A stretch of 49,863 nucleotides of DNA, from contig NZ_JAFFQD010000039.1 of the NCBI RefSeq assembly GCF_016918565.1, positions 1 to 49,863 of the forward strand, written 5' to 3'. The stretch's first letter is position 1, and the number at the start of each line of letters is the position of its first letter. Under the pieces are notes generated by a model that did not search any database, had not been told where the DNA came from, and saw only the letters and a program-made list of their open reading frames with translations. A program made the position numbers and the translations under genes. Below are positions 25,544 through 34,942 of this stretch, piece by piece. The DNA is from Desulfogranum marinum (GTDB lineage: Bacteria > Desulfobacterota > Desulfobulbia > Desulfobulbales > Desulfobulbaceae).

Positions 25544-26998
25544 TTATTTTCTTGCTTTTCTACGGTGTTTAACCGGCAGGATTTTCATTTGGTCACGATA
25601 TTTGGCAACTGTCCGGCGTGCAACCTTTATATTTTCTTCAGCAAGCATCTGTGAGATTTTGTTGTCACTGAGTGGCTTGGCCGGGTCTTCCTGTGCAACC
25701 AGTTGCCTGATCCTGTTCTTTATAGCTTCAGCAGCAACCGTATCGCCATTGGTAGTAGCAACGGCAGTGCTGAAAAAATATTTCAGTTCATAAATTCCCT
25801 GGGGAGTGTGTGCATATTTATTGGATGTCACTCGACTGACAGTGGATTCGTGCATGCCTATGTCCTCGGCTACGTCCCTGAGAATCAGGGGCTTCATTGC
25901 ACTTGCCCCATGTTCGAAAAAATCCCGTTGGAATTTAAGCAGACTTTCCATCACTTTGTAGATGGTGCGCTGACGCTGCTCGATGGAGCGTATGAACCAT
26001 TCAGCGTTACGCTTGTTTTCCCGCAGATACCCTCGAGACTCTGCCGGCAGCTGTTTTCTTTGTTTGAGCAGGTGAATATATTCTTTGGAGACCTGCAGTC
26101 GTGGCAGGCCATCGTCGTTAAGCTGGATAACAAACTCGTCATCGATTTTATAAATATAGACATCCGGGGTGATGTAATTGGTCTGTTCGTTGCTGTATTC
26201 GTTGCCGGGATAGGGCGTGAGTTCCTGGATGATAGCAACTGCATCTGTAACCTTGCGAATGGTGGCCCCGGTTTGCCGGGCGAGCAGCATGTAGTTTTTT
26301 GTTTCCAGCAGGCTCATGTGCTGGTCGACTATCTGGTAGGGGAGTGTGTCATAGTAGCCAAGGCGATCAAGCTGGAGCAGGAGCGCTTCTCTGATATCGC
26401 GAGCAGCCACTCCGGCCGGGTCAAGGCTCTGTACAATGCGTAGAGCACCTTCAGCCTCTTCCTCGGTGCATTCGCAATATGCAACGATGTCATTGATATC
26501 TGCATCAAGGAAACCATGACCATCAAGGTTGCCCAAGATAAAATTGGTTATGTGGGTATCCTGCTCGTTGAGCTTGAGGTGGGTCAATTGCCATTGCAGA
26601 AATTGTTCAAGGCCGGGGGCGCTGGAGATAAAATCAAACTGGGAAGGAGCGTCAGCGGGGGGCGTTTCCCGAGCAAAAGAAAAGTCTGCATCAAAGTTGT
26701 TGGCATAGTCTTCCCAGTTGGTGTCCGGAACATTCTCGGTACCATCACCCTTGACCTGGCTGGTGACAAGGGGCTCACTGGTATCGACTACTTCCGCAGC
26801 TGAAAGCGATTCCGGGTTGTTTTCTTTCTGCTCCAGTGGGGGAGCCTCTTCGAGCATGGGGTTCTGCTCAATTTCAGCCTGTAAGGCTTCTGTGAGCTCC
26901 AGGCGACCAAGCTGCAACAGTTTGATGGCCTGGCGCAGCTGAGGAGTCATTACCAGCTTTTGTGCTAACTTAAGGCTTTGTCGAAGTTCCAGTACCAT
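25544..26998 (-). CDS. rpoN: RNA polymerase sigma-54 factor
   Basis: A 484-residue sigma-54. Region I is the Gln/Leu-rich opening (LRQSLKLAQKLVMTPQLRQA, then KLLQLGRLELTEALQ), which contacts activators. An acidic region II covers about residues 45-110. The core-binding region and DNA-binding helix-turn-helix follow (LRDVAEDIGMHESTVSRVTS). The RpoN box ARRTVAKYR sits near the C-terminus in VARRTVAKYRDQMKILP. It is full length. It lies downstream of lptB and upstream of ptsN on the same strand, the order conserved across Proteobacteria. A possible sigma-54 promoter lies at 7432-7447. Confidence 0.96.
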   Translation of the reverse strand: MVLELRQSLKLAQKLVMTPQLRQAIKLLQLGRLELTEALQAEIEQNPMLEEAPPLEQKENNPESLSAAEVVDTSEPLVTSQVKGDGTENVPDTNWEDYANNFDADFSFARETPPADAPSQFDFISSAPGLEQFLQWQLTHLKLNEQDTHITNFILGNLDGHGFLDADINDIVAYCECTEEEAEGALRIVQSLDPAGVAARDIREALLLQLDRLGYYDTLPYQIVDQHMSLLETKNYMLLARQTGATIRKVTDAVAIIQELTPYPGNEYSNEQTNYITPDVYIYKIDDEFVIQLNDDGLPRLQVSKEYIHLLKQRKQLPAESRGYLRENKRNAEWFIRSIEQRQRTIYKVMESLLKFQRDFFEHGASAMKPLILRDVAEDIGMHESTVSRVTSNKYAHTPQGIYELKYFFSTAVATTNGDTVAAEAIKNRIRQLVAQEDPAKPLSDNKISQMLAEENIKVARRTVAKYRDQMKILPVKHRRKARK

Positions 26999-27069
26999 GT
27001 GTTTGCCGATAGGACGATAGAAACGCCCGGTTGAGTAATAAGTTTTATTGAGAAATGTAAAATACGTCC

Positions 27070-27801
27070 CTACATATGGAAATTGTCGCCCAAGTACATT
27101 TTACGGGCGACAACACTTTCGATAATATCAGTGGCCACCCCGCTGGTTAATATTTTACCGCTGTTCATGATATAGGCAAAATCGCAAACCTGAAGTGTCT
27201 CTCGCACATTGTGATCGGAGATGAGTACGCCTAATCCTTTCTTTTTTAAATCCCGAATGATTTGTTGTAAATCAGCTACTGAGAGAGGGTCGACACCGGC
27301 AAACGGCTCATCGAGCAGAATGAAGCGTGGGCGTGTTGCAAGTGCTCTCATGATCTCAACCCGGCGCCGTTCTCCGCCGGACAGTGCGTGCCCCTTGTTT
27401 TCGGCAAGGTGTTCGATCTTCAGGTCTGCCAAGAGTTCGCTGATGAGATTGTTGATTTCGTTCTTGGGCAGGCCAAGTGGCTCCAGTACTATCCGAACAT
27501 TTTCCTCGACCGTCAACTTCTTAAAGACTGACGGCTCTTGGGGGAGATAGGTGATCCCTCGTCTCGCGCGCTTGTGTATCGGCAAGGAGGTAATGTTCTC
27601 TCCGTCAAGGTGGATGGATCCGCTGGTGGGTCTGACAAAGCCGACGATAGAGTAGAAGGTTGTTGTTTTACCAGCACCATTAGGGCCAAGTAAGCCGACT
27701 ACTGAGGAATCCTTAACCTGGAGATTAATTTGGTCGACAACTCGACGCTGCCGATATTCCTTGACAATGTTTCTTGTTTCAAGAAGGGCGGATGCTGTCA
27801 T
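27070..27801 (-). CDS. lptB: LPS export ABC transporter ATP-binding protein
   Basis: A 243-residue cytoplasmic ATPase that powers LPS extraction with LptFG. Walker A is GPNGAGKTTTFYSIVG, the Q-loop is ITYLPQEPSVFKKL, the signature is HALSGGERRRVEIMRAL, Walker B is FILLDEPFAGVDP, and the switch His lies in VLISDHNVRETL. The full set is typical of LptB. It overlaps lptA by four bases, so translation is coupled. The permease genes lptF and lptG are not in this window. Confidence 0.96.
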   Translation of the reverse strand: MTASALLETRNIVKEYRQRRVVDQINLQVKDSSVVGLLGPNGAGKTTTFYSIVGFVRPTSGSIHLDGENITSLPIHKRARRGITYLPQEPSVFKKLTVEENVRIVLEPLGLPKNEINNLISELLADLKIEHLAENKGHALSGGERRRVEIMRALATRPRFILLDEPFAGVDPLSVADLQQIIRDLKKKGLGVLISDHNVRETLQVCDFAYIMNSGKILTSGVATDIIESVVARKMYLGDNFHM

Positions 27802-28334
27802 TTTTTCTTGTCGGAGTCAGGGTGAAGCACTGCTTTTACCCTGCCGGGCTTGCTTTGGTCCTGTTCAACAATGGATCTTTTTTCATCGAGATAATAGGTA
27901 ATGGTTTTTCCCGTGACCATGTTTTGCCCCTGCCAGGCTTTGGCGTTGCCGGTCAGGATAACTTTTCGATCTTTGGCAAAATAGTCCATACGATTACCTG
28001 TTCCAAGCCAATCGTCTTGGACAACTTCTACATTTTTTTTACAGATCAACCGATGTACCTGACTCGAGCTTTTCTTGCCGGAGGAATTTTTTTGCTGGGT
28101 ATAGTAAACCGTCATTTCGTCGGAACGAATGGTGACATCTCCTTGCCTGGCATCGACATTGCCGATAAATACAACTGAATTGGCGTCTTCCTGGGAAATC
28201 ATCCGATCAGCTTCTATATGAATTGGTGCGTCTGAATCTTCTTGGGCAATAGCAGTTATACAGCTCATGAAGAGGATGGCAAAAATAGCTGATAGTATCA
28301 GTTTCTTGTTCGATAGCATCGTGTCGCGCTGCAT
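27798..28334 (-). CDS. lptA: LPS transport periplasmic protein LptA
   Basis: LptA builds the beta-jellyroll bridge that carries LPS across the periplasm. The 178-residue protein has an N-terminal signal (KKLILSAIFAILFMSCITAI, cleavage near IAQ). The OstA fold follows: IHIEADRMISQEDANSVVFI, GNVDARQGDVTIRSDEMTVYY, and VILTGNAKAWQGQNMVTG. The last residues are lysine-rich. Initiation could be the ATG at 28334 or the ATG five codons later. The usual upstream partner lptC is absent; the next gene upstream is the divergent argB, so LptC must be encoded elsewhere. Confidence 0.9.
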   Translation of the reverse strand: MQRDTMLSNKKLILSAIFAILFMSCITAIAQEDSDAPIHIEADRMISQEDANSVVFIGNVDARQGDVTIRSDEMTVYYTQQKNSSGKKSSSQVHRLICKKNVEVVQDDWLGTGNRMDYFAKDRKVILTGNAKAWQGQNMVTGKTITYYLDEKRSIVEQDQSKPGRVKAVLHPDSDKKK

Positions 28335-28562
28335 TGGTGAACCTCAAAATATACACAAAGTTAAATTTATGGTGTCTTGGATTACTTTTTGCAAGGTGTG
28401 CATCTTACTTGGTTATTTTTGAAATGTAAAGAGTTTACAAAAGGGTCGTTTTCATCCCGTCACATAAGACAACTATTTACACCCTCGGGAACGGTGAGTA
28501 CAGTGCACAATACAATATTTAGTGCATATACAAAGTAACTCTCTTTGGGGCAAAGGAAAAGA
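28335..28562. promoter_or_regulatory. Divergent lptA/argB promoter region
   Basis: The 228-base gap must hold promoters for both lpt-rpoN and the arginine operon. AT-rich stretches at about 28415-28440 and 28500-28535 are candidates. gtgcacaatacaatatttagtgcat (28503-28526) is an imperfect inverted repeat (GTGCA/TGCAT-like ends) and a possible operator. An ArgR site cannot be claimed with confidence. Confidence 0.3.
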
Positions 28563-29447
28563 ATGCAGGAAGGAATTGTTAAAGCAAAAGTGCTGGTGGA
28601 GTCTCTACCATATATTCGTGAGTTTTATGGAAAAACGGTCGTTATTAAATATGGCGGCCATGCCATGGTGGATGAAGAGCTGAAACGCAACTTTGCACTT
28701 GATGTTATCTTGATGAAATATATTGGGATTAATCCGGTTATTGTCCATGGTGGTGGCCCGCAAATTAACCGGTTCCTTGAGAAAATGCAGGTGACTCCTA
28801 ATTATATTCAGGGGATGCGGGTCACTGACGGGGAAACAATGGATGTGGTGGAGATGGTTTTGGTCGGTAAAGTCAACAAAGAAATCGTTGGTCTTATCAA
28901 TCATTGCGGAGGAAAAGCGGTCGGGCTGTCCGGTCGGGATGGAGACCTTGTACAGGCGCGAAAACTAACCTTGCATACCAAGCCCGATGGAATAGATCGA
29001 CCACCGGAATTGATCGATCTGGGGCGGGTTGGTGAGGTAACAAAGATTAATCCCAAGATTCTTGCAACACTGAAACAAGAGGATTTTATACCTGTGATTG
29101 CTCCGGTTGGCGTTGGTGATGACGGGCAGGCGTTTAATATTAACGCCGACCTTGTAGCCGGTGCCATTGCTGCAGAGTTGAATGCTGTTAAACTTGTACT
29201 GCTCACTGACGTTGAAGGTGTGAAGGATGGCAAGGGTAAATTGATCTCTACCATTCAGCATGACCATGTAAAAGAGTTGATTGATGCTGAAGTCATCAGC
29301 GGCGGTATGATTCCCAAGGTAAATTGTTGCCAAACGTCCCTTGAAAATGGGGTAGGGAAAGCGCATATCATCGATGGCAGGCAGGAACATGCAATATTGC
29401 TGGAAATTTTCACCCGTGAGGGGATTGGAACGGAGATCGTGTCATGA
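28563..29447 (+). CDS. argB: Acetylglutamate kinase
   Basis: ArgB phosphorylates N-acetylglutamate with ATP in arginine synthesis. The ATG at 28563 is used because AAGGAA lies 5-10 bases upstream; a TTG six codons earlier is less likely. In 294 residues the family motifs appear in order: [10 protein letters not shown] near residue 25, [60 protein letters not shown] and [10 protein letters not shown]. The presence of the N-terminal helix and the C-terminal [14 protein letters not shown] suggests an arginine-inhibited hexameric form, but this is inference. Its stop overlaps the argD start (ATGA). Confidence 0.96.
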   Translation: MQEGIVKAKVLVESLPYIREFYGKTVVIKYGGHAMVDEELKRNFALDVILMKYIGINPVIVHGGGPQINRFLEKMQVTPNYIQGMRVTDGETMDVVEMVLVGKVNKEIVGLINHCGGKAVGLSGRDGDLVQARKLTLHTKPDGIDRPPELIDLGRVGEVTKINPKILATLKQEDFIPVIAPVGVGDDGQAFNINADLVAGAIAAELNAVKLVLLTDVEGVKDGKGKLISTIQHDHVKELIDAEVISGGMIPKVNCCQTSLENGVGKAHIIDGRQEHAILLEIFTREGIGTEIVS

Positions 29448-30640
29448 GTAATGCAAGTTGGGCAGAAAGGGGCAACAAGGCTTTTATCGGAACCTACAGC
29501 CGTTTCCCTGCCATGATGACAAAAGGGAAAGGCTGCCTTCTGTGGGACGCGGATGGAAACGAGTACCTAGACTTTTTGTCCGGAATAGCCGTCTGCTCCC
29601 TGGGGCATTGCCATCCAGTGGTTACGAAAGCGATTACAGAACAGGCGCAGACGCTGGTCCATGTTTCAAACCTGTTTCATACCCAGTCTCAGATAGAATT
29701 GGCAGAATTGTTGACCGACAATACTTTTGCTGACCGGGTATTCATGTCCAATTCCGGTGCGGAGGCAAATGAAGCGGCCATTAAATTAGCCAGGCTATAT
29801 AGCGGTGAAGGGCGATATGAGATTATCACCCTTTCCGGATCTTTTCACGGAAGGACGCTTGCTACGCTGGCGGCAACCGGTCAACCTAAGTTCCATGAGG
29901 GGTTTGAGCCCATTCCTGCTGGATTTGTTCACGCAGAGTTTGGCGATCCACAAAAGGTCGAGCAGCTGATCACGGATAAAACCTGTGCAATTTTTTGCGA
30001 ACCGCTTCAGGGAGAAGGCGGGGTGCGCCCGCTCGATGAAAATTACCTGCAAGCACTGCGCTCCCTGTGCGATGCGCACGATCTGTTGCTCATTTTTGAT
30101 GAGATCCAGACCGGGATGGGGCGGACCGGGACACTTTTTGCCTATCAGCAGACAGGAGTGGTCCCGGATATCATGACGTCGGCCAAAGCGCTGGGTAATG
30201 GACTGCCCATAGGGGCAATGCTCACCACTGGTCACATTGCAAAAGCCTTTGGAGCTGGAACGCATGGGTCAACCTTTGGCGGGAATCCGGTGGCAGCGGC
30301 TGCGGCGGTAGCAGTGATGCGGGAAATGTTGTCTGATGATTTTTTGCCGGCAGTGCAGGAGAAGAGCCGGTATTTCATCAAAAAGCTGGAAGAGGTGGCA
30401 GGCCGCTTTCCAGAGCTGGCAACAGGGGTTCGAGGTCAAGGTTTGTTGCTGGGACTCGTTTTAAGTGAAAACGGCATAGAGCATGGTGCTGGTATTGTAC
30501 AGCGAATGTTTGAACGTGGGGTCGTGATTAATTTTGCAGGCAACAAGGTGCTTCGCTTTGTACCGCCATTGGTTGTAACGCACGAGGAAATCGACAAGGT
30601 CATGGATGAGCTAGTGGTTGTTCTGGCCGGGCTCGATTGA
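29444..30640 (+). CDS. argD: Acetylornithine aminotransferase
   Basis: A class III PLP-dependent aminotransferase of 398 residues. ArgD moves the amino group from glutamate to N-acetylglutamate semialdehyde, and family members often also serve succinyl-diaminopimelate synthesis. Landmarks are [76 protein letters not shown], the PLP lysine in [16 protein letters not shown], and [16 protein letters not shown]. It overlaps argB by four bases. The next gene, mntP, follows after 23 bases. Confidence 0.95.
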   Translation: MSNASWAERGNKAFIGTYSRFPAMMTKGKGCLLWDADGNEYLDFLSGIAVCSLGHCHPVVTKAITEQAQTLVHVSNLFHTQSQIELAELLTDNTFADRVFMSNSGAEANEAAIKLARLYSGEGRYEIITLSGSFHGRTLATLAATGQPKFHEGFEPIPAGFVHAEFGDPQKVEQLITDKTCAIFCEPLQGEGGVRPLDENYLQALRSLCDAHDLLLIFDEIQTGMGRTGTLFAYQQTGVVPDIMTSAKALGNGLPIGAMLTTGHIAKAFGAGTHGSTFGGNPVAAAAAVAVMREMLSDDFLPAVQEKSRYFIKKLEEVAGRFPELATGVRGQGLLLGLVLSENGIEHGAGIVQRMFERGVVINFAGNKVLRFVPPLVVTHEEIDKVMDELVVVLAGLD

Positions 30641-30663
30641 ATTTGAAAAAGTAGGTACGCTCG

Positions 30664-31221
30664 ATGGACTGGCTTTCACTTATAGCCTTGGCTGTGGCCC
30701 TTGCCATGGATGCCTTTGCGGTTGCCTTGGCTGCAGGATCGATCCTGCGGCCTTTAACATTTCGCCCCTGCTTTCGGCTTGCTTTTCATTTTGGCCTGTT
30801 CCAGGGGCTGATGCCTGTTATCGGGTGGCTTGCCGGGTTGACGATCCAGGGATTCGTGAGCAGGTGGAGCCATTGGATTGCTCTTTTACTGCTCACCGGC
30901 GTTGGTGGTCGAATGATCTATGAGGCCCTGCGCGGAGAAGAGGAAGAACGGCGCAGCTCCGATCCGAGCAAGGGACTGACCATGGTCGCTCTTTCGGTTG
31001 CGACCAGTATCGATGCCCTGGCCGTTGGTATTACTTTGGCAATGATTGATGTGGTCGTCTGGGTGCCGGCTCTTGTCATCGGTGTCATTGCCTGTGTTTT
31101 TACGGTGATAGGGTTGCTTCTGGGGTCTCGGATAGGAGGAGTTTGGGGTACGCGGGTAGAGGTAATCGGGGGGGTTGTACTTGTCTTTATCGGTTGTAAA
31201 ATAGCTGTCTCCTCGCTTTGA
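30664..31221 (+). CDS. mntP: Manganese efflux pump MntP
   Basis: A 185-residue membrane protein with six hydrophobic segments in two repeats of three. The metal-binding aspartates are in AVALAMDAFAVALAAG (repeat 1) and VATSIDALAVGITLAM (repeat 2), the MntP hallmark. FHFGLFQGLMPVIGWLAG and the charged loop EEEERRSSDP are also typical. It exports Mn(II) to prevent manganese toxicity. It sits inside the arginine cluster between argD and argF, an unusual place with no clear pathway link. No mntP/yybP-ykoY riboswitch was seen in the short gap ahead of it. Confidence 0.93.
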   Translation: MDWLSLIALAVALAMDAFAVALAAGSILRPLTFRPCFRLAFHFGLFQGLMPVIGWLAGLTIQGFVSRWSHWIALLLLTGVGGRMIYEALRGEEEERRSSDPSKGLTMVALSVATSIDALAVGITLAMIDVVVWVPALVIGVIACVFTVIGLLLGSRIGGVWGTRVEVIGGVVLVFIGCKIAVSSL

Positions 31222-31327
31222 GGGTGGTGTATCTGGAAAATCCCTTTGCAAAACTGCTGTTTTTTTGTATCAATTAAGGTTTTTACTTGGCGACTGGATG
31301 GAGTTATAGAGCAGCGTGATCTTTATA

Positions 31328-31364
31328 GCCCCCGGTGCCGCAGCAGACCCGGAGCGAAGGGGGC
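31328..31364 (+). promoter_or_regulatory. RBS-proximal hairpin before argF
   Basis: GCCCCC (31328-31333) pairs with GGGGGC (31359-31364), the purine-rich stretch just upstream of the argF ATG at 31370. A GC-only 6-bp stem with further internal pairing could mask the ribosome-binding site and modulate argF translation. Confidence 0.4.
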
Positions 31365-31369
31365 GGAAA

Positions 31370-32281
31370 ATGAGCAAACATGTATTGGCGTTGGAGCAGT
31401 TTGACCGGCAGCAGTTGCAATCTTTTGTAGACAGAGCTATTGAGCTCAAGAGCGAACGTAAGCAAGGCGTCCGCCATGAGCAGCTTGCAGGAAGGACCAT
31501 CTGCCTGCTTTTTGACAAACCTTCAACTCGAACCCGGGTTTCTTTTGAAGCTGCAATGTACGGGCTGGGCGGTAACGTTATCTTCATGTCCAGTAAAGAT
31601 TCGCAGCTCGGCAGGGGCGAACCTTTAAAAGATACCGCCAGGGTTCTGGCACGATATGTTGATGGCATTGTTGTGAGGACCTTTGGCCAAGAGATAGTGG
31701 AAGAGCTGGCCAGGTATAGCGATGTGCCGGTTATTAATGCCCTGACCGACCTGTATCACCCTTGCCAGATACTCAGTGATGTGATGACCGTCATTGAAAA
31801 GAAAGGGGCACTGGAAAATCTGAAGATTGTCTGGATTGGTGACGGCAATAACATGGCCAATTCATGGATTGAGGCTGCCGCCATTTTTGGCTTTTCACTG
31901 ACCCTTGCCTGTCCGCAAGGTTTTGATCCTGATGAAAAGGTTTTGGCTCGATCAAAAGAACGAGCAACGCAATCGATAACACTGTTGCGCGACCCGGTTG
32001 AAGCAATCAAGGATGCCGACGTTGTTAACGTGGATGTGTGGGCATCCATGGGTCAGGAAGACGAACAGGAAGAGAGGTTGGAACTTTTTCAACCCTATCA
32101 GCTGAACCGGGAACTCCTGGCTAAAGCAAAAGACGACGCAGTGGTGCTCCATTGCCTTCCTGCCCACCGTGGTGAAGAAATTACTGAAGACGTACTTGAG
32201 GGGCCGCAGAGTGTGGCTTTTGATCAAGCTGAAAATAAAATGCATATTCACAAGGCACTTCTGGATCAGTTTATTGATTGA
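31370..32281 (+). CDS. argF: Ornithine carbamoyltransferase
   Basis: ArgF joins carbamoyl phosphate and ornithine to citrulline. The ATG at 31370 is preferred; a longer in-frame start would add an alanine-rich stretch that forms part of the upstream hairpin. In 303 residues the carbamoyl-phosphate motif is KPSTRTRVSFEAAMYGLGG, followed by LGRGEPLKDTARVL, the HPCQ motif in YHPCQILSDVMT, WIGDGNNMANSW for ornithine, DVWASMGQE, and HCLPAHRGEEI with the catalytic Cys. All ornithine-type residues are present, so aspartate carbamoyltransferase is excluded. Confidence 0.95.
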   Translation: MSKHVLALEQFDRQQLQSFVDRAIELKSERKQGVRHEQLAGRTICLLFDKPSTRTRVSFEAAMYGLGGNVIFMSSKDSQLGRGEPLKDTARVLARYVDGIVVRTFGQEIVEELARYSDVPVINALTDLYHPCQILSDVMTVIEKKGALENLKIVWIGDGNNMANSWIEAAAIFGFSLTLACPQGFDPDEKVLARSKERATQSITLLRDPVEAIKDADVVNVDVWASMGQEDEQEERLELFQPYQLNRELLAKAKDDAVVLHCLPAHRGEEITEDVLEGPQSVAFDQAENKMHIHKALLDQFID

Positions 32282-32343
32282 GAGGAGGTTGTGTGAAGTC
32301 TGTGAATACGATAAGAGCACGAGTAAAAGGTAAATATTAAGCT

Positions 32344-33540
32344 ATGAGCGTAGAAAAAATAGTGCTTGCCTATTCCGGCGGGTTGGATACATCGGTTATT
32401 TTAAAGTGGTTGAGTGAAGAGTATGGTTGCCCGGTTATTGCCTATTCTGCAGATATAGGACAGCAGGAAGATTGGGATGCCGTGCGCCGCAAAGGTATGG
32501 CAACGGGTGCGGAAAAAGTCATTATTTCCGACCTTCAGGAAGAGTTTGTCCGCGATTTTATTTTTCCTGCATTCAGGGCTAACGCTATTTACGAAGGTTC
32601 TTACCTGCTGGGTACCTCACTGGCACGTCCGCTTATCAGCAAAGAACAGATCCGCATCGCTCAAGAAGAGGGTGCAGATGCCGTAAGCCATGGTGCTACA
32701 GGGAAAGGTAATGACCAGGTCAGGTTTGAACTGAGTTACCTTGCGCTTAATCCAGGAATAAACATCATTGCTCCATGGCGAACCTGGGATTTGAATTCCC
32801 GCAAGAAACTGGTGGCTTTTGCCCAGGAACACGATATTCCGATTCCAGTAACCAAAAAGAATCCCTATAGTTCCGATGAGAATCTGCTCCACATTAGTTT
32901 TGAAGGGGGAATCCTTGAAGACCCGTGGAACGAGCCGGACGAAGACATGTTTAAATTGTCGGTTTCCCCGGAAAACGCACCTGACAAGCCCACCTATATA
33001 GAAATGGACTTTGAGCAGGGGACGCCGGTAGCCATAGACGGTGAACGGTTGAGCCCGGTAGCACTGATGAAGCGACTCAATACCCTGGGCGGAGAAAACG
33101 GTATCGGCCGTCTTGACCTGGTGGAAAATCGTTTTGTAGGTATGAAATCGCGAGGAGTCTACGAGACACCAGGCGGTAGCATCCTGCGTGTAGGGCATCG
33201 GGATCTGGAATCCATTACCATGGATAGAGAAGTTTTAAGTATCCGGGATTCCCTTGTTCCCCGTTACTCGACCCTTATCTACAACGGTTTCTGGTTCTCG
33301 CCGGAAATGGAGTTGCTGCAGAAAACAATGGATGATGCGCAGACAACCGTGAACGGCACTGTGCGTTTGAAATTATATAAAGGCAACTGTATACCGGTTG
33401 GTCGTAAATCAGATAATTCATTGTATTCAGAGTCCTATGCCACCTTTGAAGAAGACGAGGTGTATAATCAGGGGGATGCCACCGGCTTTATCCGCCTTAA
33501 TTCATTGCGCCTTCAGATCCAGGCCTTGAACCGGAAGTAA
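32344..33540 (+). CDS. argG: Argininosuccinate synthase
   Basis: ArgG condenses citrulline and aspartate using ATP. The 398-residue protein starts at ATG 32344 and has the PP-loop [15 protein letters not shown] near residue 9. It is followed by [55 protein letters not shown] and [12 protein letters not shown]; the C-terminal domain includes [20 protein letters not shown] then YETPGGSIL. All substrate-binding blocks are present. It sits between argF and argH, six bases before the latter. Confidence 0.97.
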   Translation: MSVEKIVLAYSGGLDTSVILKWLSEEYGCPVIAYSADIGQQEDWDAVRRKGMATGAEKVIISDLQEEFVRDFIFPAFRANAIYEGSYLLGTSLARPLISKEQIRIAQEEGADAVSHGATGKGNDQVRFELSYLALNPGINIIAPWRTWDLNSRKKLVAFAQEHDIPIPVTKKNPYSSDENLLHISFEGGILEDPWNEPDEDMFKLSVSPENAPDKPTYIEMDFEQGTPVAIDGERLSPVALMKRLNTLGGENGIGRLDLVENRFVGMKSRGVYETPGGSILRVGHRDLESITMDREVLSIRDSLVPRYSTLIYNGFWFSPEMELLQKTMDDAQTTVNGTVRLKLYKGNCIPVGRKSDNSLYSESYATFEEDEVYNQGDATGFIRLNSLRLQIQALNRK

Positions 33541-33546
33541 GAAACT

Positions 33547-34938
33547 ATGAGCCAACAGGATGCATCTGCCAAATTATGGGGTGGCCGTTTTTCAGAAGCC
33601 ACTGCCGCGTCAGTAGAAGATTTTAGTGCCTCTGTCCAATATGATGCGCGACTTTACAAGCATGATATAATGGGCTCCAAGGCTCACGCAAAAATGCTTG
33701 CCAAGCAGGGCCTGATATCTGAGGAGGAGTATACCTCCATGGTCACGGGTTTGGATGAAATTGAGCGCGATATTGCAAGCGGCCGATTTGAGTTCAAACC
33801 AGAGCTTGAAGATGTGCACATGAACATCGAAAAAGCGTTGACTGATCGAATAGGCGCTGCAGGAGCAAAGCTGCACACCGCCAGGAGTCGTAATGATCAG
33901 GTTAATCTCGACTTCCGTATGTATCTTCGGGATGAAGTCGCAGAGCTGGATCGATTACTTGAAAACGGCCAGAGGGCCTTTGTGCGGCAAGGTAGAAAGT
34001 ATCTGGGTACGATTATGCCTGGATATACCCACATGCAGCGAGCGCAACCAGTACTGCTTTCCCACCACCTGCTGGCCTACTTTGAAATGCTGAAGCGTGA
34101 TAGAGAGCGGTTGCAGAGTTGTCTCAAACGGATCAATGTGTTGCCGCTTGGCTCGGCAGCACTTGCTGGAACCGGTTTGCCTGTTGATCGTGATTTTGTT
34201 GCACAGGAACTCGGGTTTCCAGAGGTGAGCGCTAACTCCATGGACACTTCCGGTGACCGAGATTTTGCCCTGGAATTATTGTTTTGCCTTAATCTGATCC
34301 AGATGCATCTCAGCCGTCTTGCCGAAGAGTTGGTCTATTGGTCTTCCAAAGAATTTGATTTTGTACGCATTGGTGACCGCTACTGTACCGGTTCTTCGAT
34401 TATGCCACAAAAGAAGAACCCGGATATTCCTGAACTCATTCGCGGAAAGAGCGGTCGAGTGACCGGTGCTCTGGTTTCCCTGCTTGTTACTGTCAAGGGG
34501 CTGCCGCTCACCTATAACAGGGATCTGCAGGAAGACAAGGAACCTGTGTTTGACGCATTGGATACAGTGAAGGCGAGTCTCTCGATCACTGCTGAATTGC
34601 TCGATAATACTGAGTTCAATGTCGAACGATTGCAGGCGGCGACCTATGGCGGATTTATGACTGCAACTGATCTTGCCGATTATCTTGTCTGCAAGAATGT
34701 ACCGTTTCGGCAGGCCCACGGGATTGTCGGTAAGGTGGTTGCCCACTGTCAGGAACGGGATATCGAACTGATTGATTTGAACCTTGCCGAATTAAAGCAG
34801 TTCTCTGAACATCTGGAGGCTGATGTTTTTGACGTCTTGTCTGTTGAAGGGTCAGTGAACAGCCGGGTTTCAACCGGTGGCACAGCCTTGGTCAGGGTTA
34901 CCGAGGCCCTGGAGCAGGCAGAAATCTATTTGGGATAA
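33547..34938 (+). CDS. argH: Argininosuccinate lyase
   Basis: ArgH splits argininosuccinate into arginine and fumarate, the last step of the pathway. The 463-residue enzyme opens with KLWGGRFSEATAASVEDFSA. It has EDVHMNIEKAL, LHTARSRNDQVNLDFRMYLR, PGYTHMQRAQPVLLSHHLLA with the catalytic His, and the fumarase/aspartase signature GSSIMPQKKNPD near residue 285. It belongs to the homotetrameric aspartase/fumarase superfamily. It follows argG closely, and the lipoprotein gene begins four bases after its stop. Confidence 0.97.
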   Translation: MSQQDASAKLWGGRFSEATAASVEDFSASVQYDARLYKHDIMGSKAHAKMLAKQGLISEEEYTSMVTGLDEIERDIASGRFEFKPELEDVHMNIEKALTDRIGAAGAKLHTARSRNDQVNLDFRMYLRDEVAELDRLLENGQRAFVRQGRKYLGTIMPGYTHMQRAQPVLLSHHLLAYFEMLKRDRERLQSCLKRINVLPLGSAALAGTGLPVDRDFVAQELGFPEVSANSMDTSGDRDFALELLFCLNLIQMHLSRLAEELVYWSSKEFDFVRIGDRYCTGSSIMPQKKNPDIPELIRGKSGRVTGALVSLLVTVKGLPLTYNRDLQEDKEPVFDALDTVKASLSITAELLDNTEFNVERLQAATYGGFMTATDLADYLVCKNVPFRQAHGIVGKVVAHCQERDIELIDLNLAELKQFSEHLEADVFDVLSVEGSVNSRVSTGGTALVRVTEALEQAEIYLG

Positions 34939-34942
34939 TACC

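Noticed and set aside
28503-28526. ArgR operator upstream of argB
   Set aside because: An imperfect inverted repeat is visible, but it does not match a known ARG box well enough to call.
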